DNA of 64,000 nt, from NCBI RefSeq assembly GCF_900090195.1, contig NZ_LT607803.1, positions 5,048,229 to 5,112,228 on the forward strand, in the 5' to 3' direction. This stretch comes from Variovorax sp. HW608 (GTDB taxonomy: Bacteria > Pseudomonadota > Gammaproteobacteria > Burkholderiales > Burkholderiaceae_C). Within the stretch, counting starts at the first letter, position 1, and each line of letters starts with the position of its first letter. Below the pieces are notes generated by a model. The model saw nothing but the letters and a program-made list of their open reading frames with translations, ran no database searches and was not told where the DNA came from. The translations under genes and the position numbers were made by a program. Below are positions 51,166-60,827 of the stretch, piece after piece.

Positions 51166-53163
51166 ATGGCAAGCAAGGAACCAGGCAGTTACGGGGAAGC
51201 GTCGATTCGCGTCCTCAAGGGGCTCGAGCCCGTCAAGCAGCGGCCGGGCATGTACACCCGCACCGACAACCCGCTGCACATCATCCAGGAAGTGCTGGAC
51301 AACGCCGCCGACGAGGCGCTCGCGGGGTTCGGCAAGAAGATCAAGGTCGTCCTCCACGCCGATGGCTCGGTGAGCGTGGAAGACGACGGCCGCGGCATTC
51401 CGTTCGGCCTCCATCCGGAAGAAAAGGCGCCGGTCATCGAACTGGTGTACACGCGGCTGCACGCGGGCGGCAAGTTCGACAAGGGCGCGGGCGGCGCCTA
51501 CAGCTTCTCGGGCGGCCTGCATGGCGTGGGGGTCTCGGTGACCAATGCGCTGTCGAAGCGCCTCGAAGTGACCTCGTACCGCGAAGGCTCGGTCGCGCAG
51601 ATCGCCTTTGCCGCCGGCGACGTCGTCGACAAGCTCAAGGTGCGCCCGCAGGAGAGCGCCGCGGCCGGGAATGGCGACGGCCCGCGCGACCGCCGGCAGG
51701 GCACCACGGTGCGTGCCTGGCCCGACGCGAAGTACTTCGAGTCCGCGGCGCTGCCGGTCCACGAACTCACGCACCTGCTGCGCAGCAAGGCGGTGCTGAT
51801 GCCCGGCGTCTCGGTCACGCTGGCGGTCGAGAAAACCAAGGAATCCCAGACCTGGCTCTACAAGGGCGGCCTGCGCGACTACCTGATGCAGACGCTCAGC
51901 GGCGACCCGGTGATCCCGCTCTTCGAGGGCTCGGGCCATGCCGACAAGAACGCCGACAACTTCGCCGAGGGCGAAGGCGCCGACTGGTGCGTGGCCTTCA
52001 CCGAAGAAGGCCAGCCGGTGCGCGAGAGCTACGTCAACCTGATTCCGACCAGCGCGGGCGGCACCCACGACAGCGGCCTGCGCGATGGGCTCTTCACCGC
52101 GGTCAAGAGTTTCATCGACCTGCATTCGCTGCTGCCCAAGGGCGTGAAGCTGCTGCCGGAAGATGTGTTCGCGCGGGCTTCGTACGTGCTGTCGGCGAAG
52201 GTGCTCGACCCGCAGTTCCAGGGCCAGATCAAGGAGCGCCTCAACTCCCGTGACGCGGTGCGTCTGGTTTCCAGCTTCGTGCGCCCGGCGATGGAGCTGT
52301 GGCTCAACCAGCATGTGGACTACGGCAAGCGGCTTGCCGAACTCGCCATCAAGGCCGCGCAGACGCGCCAGCGCGCCGGGCAGAAGGTCGAGAAGCGCAA
52401 GGGCTCGGGCGTGGCCGTGCTGCCCGGCAAGCTGACCGACTGCGAAAGCCGCGATACCGCGCACAACGAGGTCTTCCTGGTCGAGGGCGATTCGGCCGGC
52501 GGCAGCGCCAAGATGGGCCGCGACAAGGAATGCCAGGCGATCCTGCCCCTGCGCGGCAAGGTGCTCAACACCTGGGAAGTCGAGCGCGACCGGCTGTTCG
52601 CCAACACCGAGATCCACGACATCTCGGTCGCGATCGGCGTCGACCCGCATGGTCCGGACGACACGCCCGACCTCTCGGGCCTGCGCTACGGAAAGATCTG
52701 CATCCTGAGCGATGCCGACGTCGACGGCTCGCACATCCAGGTGCTGTTGCTCACGCTGTTCTTCCGCCACTTCCCGAAGCTCATCGAGGCCGGGAATGTG
52801 TACGTGGCCAAGCCGCCGCTCTTCCGCGTCGATGCGCCCGCGCGCGGCAAGAAGCCGGCGTCGAAGGTCTATGCGCTCGACGAAGGCGAACTCACGGCGA
52901 TCCTCGACAAGCTGCGCAAGGACGGCGTGCGCGAGAACGCCTGGAGCATCAGCCGCTTCAAGGGCCTGGGTGAGATGAGCGCGGAACAGTTGTGGGAAAC
53001 CACGCTGAATCCCGACACGCGGCGTCTGCTGCAGGTCCGGCTCGGCCGCTTCGACGTGCAGGGCACGCAGGGCGAGATCACCAAGCTGATGGGCAAGGGC
53101 GAGGCTGCCGCGCGGCGCGAGCTCATGGAACTGCGCGCCGACGAGGTCGAAGTGGACATCTGA
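51166..53163 (+). CDS. parE: DNA topoisomerase IV subunit B (ParE)
   Basis: A 665-residue type IIA topoisomerase ATPase subunit. The GHKL ATP site is seen in LDNAADEA, EDDGRGIP and GLHGVGVSVTNAL, and the TOPRIM domain in EGDSAGGSAKMG and ILSDADVDGSHIQ, ending with GEMSAEQLWETTL. With ParC it decatenates daughter chromosomes. Start at MASKEPGSYG; a TAGAAT hexamer ends nine bases upstream, which could mean a very short leader. The lytic transglycosylase and parC follow in the same direction. Confidence 0.95.
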   Translation: MASKEPGSYGEASIRVLKGLEPVKQRPGMYTRTDNPLHIIQEVLDNAADEALAGFGKKIKVVLHADGSVSVEDDGRGIPFGLHPEEKAPVIELVYTRLHAGGKFDKGAGGAYSFSGGLHGVGVSVTNALSKRLEVTSYREGSVAQIAFAAGDVVDKLKVRPQESAAAGNGDGPRDRRQGTTVRAWPDAKYFESAALPVHELTHLLRSKAVLMPGVSVTLAVEKTKESQTWLYKGGLRDYLMQTLSGDPVIPLFEGSGHADKNADNFAEGEGADWCVAFTEEGQPVRESYVNLIPTSAGGTHDSGLRDGLFTAVKSFIDLHSLLPKGVKLLPEDVFARASYVLSAKVLDPQFQGQIKERLNSRDAVRLVSSFVRPAMELWLNQHVDYGKRLAELAIKAAQTRQRAGQKVEKRKGSGVAVLPGKLTDCESRDTAHNEVFLVEGDSAGGSAKMGRDKECQAILPLRGKVLNTWEVERDRLFANTEIHDISVAIGVDPHGPDDTPDLSGLRYGKICILSDADVDGSHIQVLLLTLFFRHFPKLIEAGNVYVAKPPLFRVDAPARGKKPASKVYALDEGELTAILDKLRKDGVRENAWSISRFKGLGEMSAEQLWETTLNPDTRRLLQVRLGRFDVQGTQGEITKLMGKGEAAARRELMELRADEVEVDI

Positions 53164-53239
53164 CGCACTGCCCGGCGGCGCCGAACATTTTGTGACGGTG
53201 CGGACGATGTGCGTTTACCGGGCGCGGGCATAGTGCCGC

Positions 53240-54115
53240 ATGGCGAAATCGATGAGGTTTTCTGGATGGATCGTTGCGTTGCTGTCGGCACTCGTGCTGG
53301 CGGTTTCGCCGCAGGCTGCGCGGGCGACGGACATCTTCGGCTACGTCGACGACAAGGGCGTGGCGCATTTCGCGTCGGAAAAGGTCGACGAACGCTACCA
53401 ATTGTTCTTCCGTGGCGGTCAGAGCTTCGATACCGCGAACGGCCTCGGTCGCGGGCGCGGCGGCCTGGCAGGCGGCAAGGTGCCGCGCGCCTCGCAGGCG
53501 CTGATCTCGATGTTCGAGGCCTCGCCGAGCTACAAGCCCGCCCAGGGCGCGATGCGCGAGGCGGCCCGCCGCCACTCGATCGACTACGAGCTGCTGCAGG
53601 CGCTGGTCGCGACCGAATCGGGCTTCGACGCGCAGGCCGTCTCGCCCAAGGGCGCGCTGGGGCTCATGCAAGTGATGCCGGCGACGGCGGAGCGCTACGG
53701 CGTGGCGGCCGACAAGCGCGCGTCGATCGAGAAAAAGCTCTTCGATCCGCGCATCAACATCGCCACCGGTTCGCGCTATCTGCGCGACCTGATCGCGATG
53801 TTCCCCGGCGACCTCGAACTCGCGCTGGCGGCCTACAACGCGGGCGAGGGCGCGGTGCAGCGCGCCGGCAACAAGGTCCCCAACTACCGCGAGACGCAGA
53901 ATTACGTGAGCACGGTGCTCCAGCTCTACGCCTACCTCAAGCCTTCATCCGCGATCGGCCGCGGCCAGGCGCCGGCACGCATCCGCATGGAGATGGGCGT
54001 GCCGGTCGGCGGTGCCCTCGGTCGTGGCAATATGCCGCCCGACGTGCGCGGCCGTCCCGCGATGCCGGAACTGCCGGCGGCGCCGAAGACCGAATCCGCG
54101 GAGCCGGCTTCGTGA
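53240..54115 (+). CDS. periplasmic lytic transglycosylase (SLT domain, DUF4124 N-terminus)
   Basis: A 291-residue exported enzyme. A signal peptide ([19 protein letters not shown]) is followed by a DUF4124-like segment ([14 protein letters not shown]), then the SLT domain with catalytic Glu126 in [23 protein letters not shown] and [11 protein letters not shown]. It cleaves peptidoglycan to 1,6-anhydro products. It is set between parE and parC, a typical betaproteobacterial arrangement. The Pro/Ala-rich C-terminus (about 240-291) is probably flexible. Confidence 0.9.
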   Translation: MAKSMRFSGWIVALLSALVLAVSPQAARATDIFGYVDDKGVAHFASEKVDERYQLFFRGGQSFDTANGLGRGRGGLAGGKVPRASQALISMFEASPSYKPAQGAMREAARRHSIDYELLQALVATESGFDAQAVSPKGALGLMQVMPATAERYGVAADKRASIEKKLFDPRINIATGSRYLRDLIAMFPGDLELALAAYNAGEGAVQRAGNKVPNYRETQNYVSTVLQLYAYLKPSSAIGRGQAPARIRMEMGVPVGGALGRGNMPPDVRGRPAMPELPAAPKTESAEPAS

Positions 54116-54149
54116 TTTCGCGGATTTCTTTTTTCACTTCCTTGTTCCC

Positions 54150-56531
54150 ATGGACCAACCCACGCTCGATTTCCAGAGCCCTGAAGACGACGGCGCGCTG
54201 ACGCTGGCCGACTACGCGCAGACCGCGTACCTCGAATATGCGTTGAGCGTCGTCAAGGGCCGCGCCCTGCCCGATGTCAGCGACGGCCAGAAGCCGGTGC
54301 AGCGGCGCATCCTCTATTCGATGTCGCGCATGGGCCTGGGCTTCGGCGGCGCCAACGGCACCGTCGGCGCCAAGCCCGTGAAGAGCGCGCGCGTGGTCGG
54401 CGACGTGCTCGGCCGCTTCCATCCGCACGGCGACCAGGCCGCCTACGATGCGCTGGTGCGCATGGCGCAGGACTTCTCGCAGCGCTATCCGCTGGTCGAC
54501 GGCCAGGGCAACTTCGGCAGCCGCGACGGCGACGGCGCCGCGGCGATGCGCTACACCGAAGCGCGCCTGTCGCGCATCACCAGCCTGCTGCTCGACGAGA
54601 TCGACGAAGGCACGGTCGATTTCATCCCGAACTACGACGGCTCGACCGACGAGCCGCGCCTGCTGCCGGCGCGGCTGCCCTTCGTGCTGCTCAATGGCGC
54701 GAGCGGCATCGCGGTCGGTCTCGCGACCGAGATCCCGAGCCACAACCTGCGCGAAGTGGCCGATGCCTGCGTGGCGATGATCAAGTCCAACGGCAAGCTG
54801 AGCGACGAGGAGCTGTTCTCGCTGGTGCCGGGTCCGGACTATCCGGGCGGCGCGCAGATCATCAGCAGCGCGGCCGAGATCGCCGAGGCCTATCGCACCG
54901 GCCGCGGCTCGCTCAAGGTGCGCGCGCGCTGGAAGATCGAGGAACTTGCACGCGGCCAATGGCAGCTGGTGGTCAACGAACTGCCGCCGGGCGTCAGCAC
55001 GCAGAAGGTGCTCGAAGAGATCGAGGAACTCACCAACCCGAAGGTGCGCGCCGGCAAGAAGGCGCTGACCACCGAACAGACGCAGCTCAAGGCCGCGGTG
55101 CTCGCGGTGCTCGACGGCGTGCGCGACGAGTCCAGCAAGGATGCGCCGGTGCGCCTCGTGTTCGAGCCGAAGACCTCGCGCATCAGCCAGGACGAGTTCA
55201 TCGGCACCTTGCTGTCGCAGACCTCGCTGGAAAGCTCGTCGCCGGTCAACCTCACGATGGTCGGCATCGACGGCAAGCCGACGCAGAAGTCGCTGCGGCA
55301 GATGCTGAACGAGTGGATCGCGTTCCGCGAGGTCACGGTCGAGAAGCGCTCGCGGCATCGCCTCGGCAAGGTGCAGGACCGCATCCACATCCTCGAAGGC
55401 CGGCAGCTCGTGCTGCTGAACATCGACGAGGTGATCGCGATCATCCGCGCCTCCGACGAGCCCAAGGCGGCGCTCATCGCGCGCTTCAACCTCAGCGAGC
55501 GCCAGGCCGAGGACATCCTGGAGATCCGGCTGCGCCAGCTCGCGCGCCTCGAGGCGATCAAGATCGAGCAGGAACTCAAGAGCCTGCGCGAAGAGCAGAA
55601 GAAGCTCGAGGACATCCTCGCGAGCCCGGCGGCGCTGCGCCGCCTGGTGGTGAAGGAAATCGAAGCCGACGCCAAGAACTTCGAGGACCCGCGCCGCACG
55701 CTGATCCAGGCGGAGAAGCGCGCCGTCGCCGAAGTGCGCGTGGTCGACGAACCGGTGACCGTGATCGTGTCGCAGAAGGGCTGGGTCCGCACGCAGAAGG
55801 GCTGGGCCAGCGAGCGCGCCGCGGGGTCGGCGCCGCCCGAGTACAGCTTCAAGTCCGGCGACGCGCTCTACGGGGCCTTCGAATGCCGCACCGTGGATAC
55901 GCTGCTGGTCTTCGGCACCGCCAAGGACAAGAGCGTGCGCGTCTACAGCGTGCCGGTGGCTTCGTTGCCGGGCGGCCGGGGCGACGGGCAACCGGTCACG
56001 ACGCTGATCGATCTCGAAAGCGGCACGCATGTCGCGCACTACTTCGCGGGCCCACTGGGCGCGAACCTGCTGCTGTCGAGCAGTGGGGGCTATGGCTTCA
56101 TCGCGGCGGTCGAGAACATGGTCTCGCGCCAGAAGGGCGGCAAGGCCTTCGTCGATGTGGGCGAGGGCGAGCAGCTCTGCGCTCCGTCGCTGGTCGGCGG
56201 CGCAGGCGGCGCCGAGCCGCTGCCCGCGGCCACGCATGTGTGCTGCGCATCGACGGGCGGCCGCATCCTGACCTTCGAGATCGGCGAACTCAAGGCGCTG
56301 CCGAAGGGCGGCCGCGGGCTGACCTTGATCGACCTGGAGGCCAAGGACACGCTCGCGGGCGCGGCCGCGTACACGCGCAGCGTGAGCATCGCGGGCGTGG
56401 GCCGCGGCGGCAAGGAGCGCGAGGAAACGCTGGAGATCCGCTCGCTCAACAACGCCCGCGGCGCGCGGGCGCGCAAGGGCAAGGCGGCCGATCTCGGCTT
56501 CAAGCCGGCAAGCGTCACGCGCGTGCAATAG
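54150..56531 (+). CDS. parC: DNA topoisomerase IV subunit A (ParC)
   Basis: A 793-residue breakage-reunion subunit. Catalytic Tyr135 lies in [11 protein letters not shown], and the winged-helix quinolone-determining block is [20 protein letters not shown]. Relative to E. coli ParC, the Ser80 position is Gln96 and the Glu84 position is Asp100. C-terminal beta-pinwheel repeats follow from about 500. It pairs with the upstream parE. Start taken at [10 protein letters not shown] (ATG 54150), 34 bases after the transglycosylase stop. Confidence 0.95.
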   Translation: MDQPTLDFQSPEDDGALTLADYAQTAYLEYALSVVKGRALPDVSDGQKPVQRRILYSMSRMGLGFGGANGTVGAKPVKSARVVGDVLGRFHPHGDQAAYDALVRMAQDFSQRYPLVDGQGNFGSRDGDGAAAMRYTEARLSRITSLLLDEIDEGTVDFIPNYDGSTDEPRLLPARLPFVLLNGASGIAVGLATEIPSHNLREVADACVAMIKSNGKLSDEELFSLVPGPDYPGGAQIISSAAEIAEAYRTGRGSLKVRARWKIEELARGQWQLVVNELPPGVSTQKVLEEIEELTNPKVRAGKKALTTEQTQLKAAVLAVLDGVRDESSKDAPVRLVFEPKTSRISQDEFIGTLLSQTSLESSSPVNLTMVGIDGKPTQKSLRQMLNEWIAFREVTVEKRSRHRLGKVQDRIHILEGRQLVLLNIDEVIAIIRASDEPKAALIARFNLSERQAEDILEIRLRQLARLEAIKIEQELKSLREEQKKLEDILASPAALRRLVVKEIEADAKNFEDPRRTLIQAEKRAVAEVRVVDEPVTVIVSQKGWVRTQKGWASERAAGSAPPEYSFKSGDALYGAFECRTVDTLLVFGTAKDKSVRVYSVPVASLPGGRGDGQPVTTLIDLESGTHVAHYFAGPLGANLLLSSSGGYGFIAAVENMVSRQKGGKAFVDVGEGEQLCAPSLVGGAGGAEPLPAATHVCCASTGGRILTFEIGELKALPKGGRGLTLIDLEAKDTLAGAAAYTRSVSIAGVGRGGKEREETLEIRSLNNARGARARKGKAADLGFKPASVTRVQ

Positions 56532-56562
56532 CATGCATTAGCGCGCACGACGGAGACAACGC

Positions 56563-56748
56563 ATGGAAGTCGGCATCCTCGGCCTCGTCATCGCGATCGT
56601 GAGCGGGATCGGAAGCTTCGCGCTCGGCCGCTGGTTGTCGAAGCGGCGGCGCGAGAACAAGGCGCACCAGGCCCGCGCGGCCGAACAGGCATCGCAGAGC
56701 CGCCAGGTGCGGCGTGCGCGCGAGCGGCAGCAGCAGCGGCGGCGCTGA
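56563..56748 (+). CDS. 61-residue small membrane protein
   Basis: One N-terminal membrane helix (VGILGLVIAIVSGIGSFAL) followed by a basic, glutamine/arginine-rich cytoplasmic tail. GGAGA precedes the ATG at 56563, and it begins 31 bases after parC. Function unknown. Confidence 0.72.
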   Translation: MEVGILGLVIAIVSGIGSFALGRWLSKRRRENKAHQARAAEQASQSRQVRRARERQQQRRR

Positions 56749-56866
56749 AAGAGCGAACGCCCAACGATCACCCAACCCATCGCCCGTCCGAAGCCATAGG
56801 CCTTTCGCTCCATTGCTGCGCCGCGCAAGGCATGAAATATTGCGGCGCAGAACGACGAGGAGCGGC

Positions 56867-59800
56867 ATGGACGAAACCATCCAGCAGCTGGTAGGCGAGC
56901 GCCGCCGCGCGCTCCACGGCGTCGACGATGGTCATCGCCCCTGGGGGCTCGCGCTGTCCGGCGGAGGCATCCGCAGCGCCACCTTCTGTCTCGGCCTGCT
57001 CAAGTCGCTGGCGGAGCATCGGCAGCTGCTCAAGTTCGACCTCGTCTCGACCGTCTCGGGCGGCGGCTACATCGGCGCCACGATCGGCCGCCTGTGCACC
57101 GATGCCAAGTCGCCGGACGACGTGCGCGAGATCGAACGCGCGCTCGGCGACGTGGACCGCGCGCGCTTCGGCTGGTGGCTGCGCGCCAACGGCCGGTATC
57201 TCATCCCGGGCGGGGTGCGCGACACGCTCTTCGCGGCGGCGCTCTACCTGCGCAATCTGCTGGGCACGCACATCGAGCTCGCGATTGCCGCCAGCCTCAT
57301 CGGCATGGTGCTCGCGGCAACCAACCTGCTGCTCTGGGATACGGTGTTCCGCGCGGTGGACCTCAACAGCCTGCCGCCCGACACGGCCAGCAGCGTCATC
57401 GACCTGGATGCGACGCAGTACGTGCGGCTGCTCGTGGAGTGGGCCACGCAATGGCCCACCTTGTGGTTCACGCTGGTGGGGCCTTTCATCGCCTCGGTCG
57501 TGCTGGCGTGTGCGTACTGGTCGGTGCGCGACAAGCCGTCCACCGCGTCGATGCTGCTGCAGATCGGGATGTGGCTCGCGCTCGGCATCGGCGCGAGCCT
57601 GATCGGCGGGCCGCTGGTGCAGCGCTACAGCGGGCCGGTGTGGATCACGCCGGCCTTCGTCGGCTTCTCGATGTGCTGGGTGGTCGCGCTGGTCTGGGTG
57701 TTGTTCCAGAGCCGCCGCAAGGCGCCGGCTGCAATGCGCAACGAGCTCACCGACCGGCTGGCGTCGATCATCAGCACCGCCTTGCTGATCGTCATGCTGG
57801 GCCTGCTCGACCAGAGCGCGTGGTGGCTCGCCGCGGAAGACTCGCAGCTGCGCGTGTCCTACGGCGCGGTGCTGCTGGTGGTGGCGGCGGCACTGCGCGG
57901 GGTGCTGCCGATGCTGCTGTCGCACCGGCAGGAGATGCCCGGCATCGGCAAGTCGCTGATGCTGACCCTCGCGAGCCTGCTCGGGCTGCTGCTGGCCTTC
58001 TGCCTCGCGGCGTGGTGGATCGGCGTGGTCTACACCGTGGTGCTGCTGCCGGTGTTCACACCCGCGGGGCTCGACTTCACGCGCGGCTGGGCCTGGCTCG
58101 GAACCATCGCGGTGATCATCGGCAGCTACGCGATCGTGACGGGGCGCAACTTCGGCTTCCTCAACGTCTCGTCGCTGCACATGTTCTACAAGGCGCGCAT
58201 CGTGCGTGGCTACCTCGGCGCGGCCAATGCGCGGCGCCTCGGCGCGAGCCCGGTGGACCAGGTCTCGGGGCTGGAGCCGCCCCAGGTGCCCGTGGGCGAG
58301 GTGGATCCGCACGACGACATCTCGCAGCTGCGCTACGCGCCGCACCTGCACGGCGGCCCGGTGCACCTGGCGAACATCTGCATCAACCAGACGCACAGCA
58401 CCAAGGACAAGCTCTTCAACCGCGACCGCAAGAGCCAGCCGCTCACCGTCGGTCCGCTGGGCTGGATGCAGGCCGGCGGTGCGCAGTGGACGCAGGCGCA
58501 TGGCGACGGCGCACTCTCGCTCGGCGCCTGGACCGCCATCTCGGGCGCGGCCTTCGCGCCGGGCCTCGGGCGGCTGACCAAGCGCGGGCTCGCGACGCTG
58601 TCGGTCTTCGCCGGATTGCGGCTCGGCTACTGGTGGAACAGCGCGGATGCCGGCATCGTGCAGCGCGGGGCGGTGGTGCATGCGAGTCCGCTGCTGATGA
58701 AGACGCGCTTCCTGCTGCTCGAATGCTTCGGCGCCTTTCCGGGCAGCAGTTCCGCCAACTGGTATCTGAGCGACGGCGGGCATTTCGAGAACACCGCCGC
58801 CTATGCGCTGCTGCGCCAGGAGGCAGCGCTGATCGTGATCGCGGACTGCGGCGCCGATCCCGACTACCGCTTCTGCGATCTGGAGATCCTGATCCGGCGT
58901 GCGCGCATCGACCTCAATGCCGAGATCACCTTCATGAAGCCGAGGCCGGGCGCGGACTGGAAGCACCTCGAGGCCTTCGGTTCGCTCAACGACCTGGCGT
59001 CGCCGAGCAGCCAGGCCTGCCTCGCGCTCGCGCAGGTGCGCTATGCGAGCGGCGCCACGGGGCAGATCGTGCTGGTCAAGCCGAACGTCTCGGCCTCGCT
59101 GCCGGTGGACCTGGTGAACTTCAAGGCCGCCAACCCGCTGTTCCCGCAGCAGCCGACCACCGACCAGTTCTTCGACGAAGCCCAGTGGGAGAGCTACTTC
59201 CGCCTCGGCGCGGAGATCGGCAACCGCCTGGAAGACGAGATGCTCTCGCACGTCGCGATGGGCGCCGTGGGCCTCTTCGTGCCCGATGACGGCCAGCCGG
59301 ATTCGACGCCGCACGCGGCCAGGGGGGGCGACAAGGACAGCGCGACCGCCGCGGCGGTGGGCTCGATGAGCCGGCTGCAGGCGCGCGTGCTGAAGGCCGG
59401 CGCAGTGACCGCCTCGATCGGCATCGGCACCGCCGCGACCTTCGGCGTGGCGGCCTGGCAGGGCATCGACAGCTGGCGTGCGCAAAGGGCGGACCAGGAG
59501 CGCTCGGAGAACAGCGCCTTCAAGGACCTGACCGAACGCTGGGCCCACCTGCACAGCAGCAACGCCGGCGGCGACGCGCCCGCGCTGCTGGCCGCGGAGC
59601 TGCTGCGCACCGGCGACCTGCTGTGCCGCGAGGGCAGCGACAACTTCATGGCGAGGTTCCGCCTCTCGGTGCGCATCGTCGACGATGCGAAGCAGGCCTG
59701 CGGCAACGAGGCGCCGGGCCAGCGCTCGCCCGCGTGCGCGCGGCTGCTCGATCCGGGCAACGGCATCGACTGCCTGCAACCCGCGCAGGCGCCGCCGTGC

Positions 59801-60415
59801 GCGCCGCGCTATTGGGCGCGCGACTACACCGGCCAGACCGGCTCGAAGCAGAACTGCAGCGGCACCTTGCCCGAACCCTGGCCGGTGGCCGTCTGGATGC
59901 GCGACGTGCTGACCGGGCGGGGCGGCGAGGAAACCACGGTGGCGGCGGCGCCACCGCCGCCAGTGGCACTCCCTGGTACCGCCGTGCCGCCGACCTATGC
60001 GCCTGCGGCGGCCGACGGCAACGGCTCGCCGGCGGGATCGCCTGCGCCCGCGATGCCGCCGCCCGACGCCTGCCAGGGCGCGGTGGTCTATATCCAGACC
60101 TACGGGACCGCATTGCGCGACAAGGCGCGCAACTGGCGCGGGCCCTGGCGTGCGCTCGGCGCATCGGTGCCGCCGATCGAAGACGTGCTCAGCACCTCGC
60201 GCCGCGCGGGCCGCGCACCGCCGGTCGGCCATCCCGATCCGACGGTGGTCATCCGCGACGAATCCTCGCGTGCCTGCGCAGAGGCGCTCATCCAGACCGC
60301 GAATTCGCCCACCGGCCAGCCCTGGGTCATCAAGCTGCTGCCGCGGTCGATCAAGGCCGAACCGGGCGCGATCGAAGTCTGGCTGCCGCGGACCAGGGAC
60401 TCGGCCGCCGGCTGA
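56867..60415 (+). CDS. large membrane protein with patatin-like phospholipase domain
   Basis: An 1182-residue protein starting at MDETIQQLVGE (GAGGAG upstream). The patatin elements are the oxyanion loop LALSGGGIRSATF (31-38), the nucleophile elbow STVSGGGYIG (Ser64) and a distant catalytic Asp636 in YLSDGGHFENT. Between about residues 130 and 460 there are eight or nine membrane helices, so the lipase core is split by a membrane domain. The C-terminal ~250 residues are soluble and Pro/Ala-rich. It may act on membrane phospholipids. Some large patatins are effectors or envelope remodelers; no secretion genes are nearby. Function inferred from motifs. Confidence 0.85.
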   Translation: MDETIQQLVGERRRALHGVDDGHRPWGLALSGGGIRSATFCLGLLKSLAEHRQLLKFDLVSTVSGGGYIGATIGRLCTDAKSPDDVREIERALGDVDRARFGWWLRANGRYLIPGGVRDTLFAAALYLRNLLGTHIELAIAASLIGMVLAATNLLLWDTVFRAVDLNSLPPDTASSVIDLDATQYVRLLVEWATQWPTLWFTLVGPFIASVVLACAYWSVRDKPSTASMLLQIGMWLALGIGASLIGGPLVQRYSGPVWITPAFVGFSMCWVVALVWVLFQSRRKAPAAMRNELTDRLASIISTALLIVMLGLLDQSAWWLAAEDSQLRVSYGAVLLVVAAALRGVLPMLLSHRQEMPGIGKSLMLTLASLLGLLLAFCLAAWWIGVVYTVVLLPVFTPAGLDFTRGWAWLGTIAVIIGSYAIVTGRNFGFLNVSSLHMFYKARIVRGYLGAANARRLGASPVDQVSGLEPPQVPVGEVDPHDDISQLRYAPHLHGGPVHLANICINQTHSTKDKLFNRDRKSQPLTVGPLGWMQAGGAQWTQAHGDGALSLGAWTAISGAAFAPGLGRLTKRGLATLSVFAGLRLGYWWNSADAGIVQRGAVVHASPLLMKTRFLLLECFGAFPGSSSANWYLSDGGHFENTAAYALLRQEAALIVIADCGADPDYRFCDLEILIRRARIDLNAEITFMKPRPGADWKHLEAFGSLNDLASPSSQACLALAQVRYASGATGQIVLVKPNVSASLPVDLVNFKAANPLFPQQPTTDQFFDEAQWESYFRLGAEIGNRLEDEMLSHVAMGAVGLFVPDDGQPDSTPHAARGGDKDSATAAAVGSMSRLQARVLKAGAVTASIGIGTAATFGVAAWQGIDSWRAQRADQERSENSAFKDLTERWAHLHSSNAGGDAPALLAAELLRTGDLLCREGSDNFMARFRLSVRIVDDAKQACGNEAPGQRSPACARLLDPGNGIDCLQPAQAPPCAPRYWARDYTGQTGSKQNCSGTLPEPWPVAVWMRDVLTGRGGEETTVAAAPPPPVALPGTAVPPTYAPAAADGNGSPAGSPAPAMPPPDACQGAVVYIQTYGTALRDKARNWRGPWRALGASVPPIEDVLSTSRRAGRAPPVGHPDPTVVIRDESSRACAEALIQTANSPTGQPWVIKLLPRSIKAEPGAIEVWLPRTRDSAAG

Positions 60416-60502
60416 GCTGCGGGCGCGCGATCTTCACCTGCCAGGGTGATGACGGCGCACCGAACGAAGCGTCCAATGTCGCAAGTGACCAGGAGGACGG
60501 CC

Positions 60503-60820
60503 ATGGACACATCACCGATCGCGGGCCTTGTGGCCGCTTGCGTCTTGATCGCCGCGTGCGAATCGCAACCGGCGGTGACCTTCGTCGCGAACGGCAGCGA
60601 CTTCAACGTGCTCAGCCTCACCGATGCCCAGGACACTTGCGATGCGCCGGCCCATCTCGGCTACCTGACGTGGTGGGACGGCGCCACGCTGCGCGGCTGC
60701 TGGGTGCGCGACGGCGGGTACATCCGTATGCGGATCACGAACCTCGACGACCTTCGCGTTCCGGTCGGCGACTTCCGCCCCACCGAGGTCGCGGACTATC
60801 GCAACCGCACGCTGGACTGA
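60503..60820 (+). CDS. small putative lipoprotein
   Basis: A 105-residue protein starting at MDTSPIAGLVAACVL with AGGAGG upstream. A signal ends at a possible lipobox (LIAAC, Cys19), followed by a small domain with two cysteines (DAQDTCDAPAH and RGCWVRDGG) that could form a disulfide. It lies downstream of the patatin-like gene, in the same direction. No family recognised. Confidence 0.65.
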   Translation: MDTSPIAGLVAACVLIAACESQPAVTFVANGSDFNVLSLTDAQDTCDAPAHLGYLTWWDGATLRGCWVRDGGYIRMRITNLDDLRVPVGDFRPTEVADYRNRTLD

Positions 60821-60827
60821 GTTGCCG

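Noticed and set aside
53937..56534. Long minus-strand open frame (about 865 codons) opposite parC
   Set aside because: It lies antisense to a fully recognisable parC, its product is low-complexity and Arg/Ala-rich, and high GC content commonly leaves such frames open.
56768..60232. 1154-codon minus-strand open frame opposite the patatin-like gene
   Set aside because: Antisense shadow of a gene with clear catalytic motifs; the translation is Arg/Ala/His-rich and has no recognisable domain.
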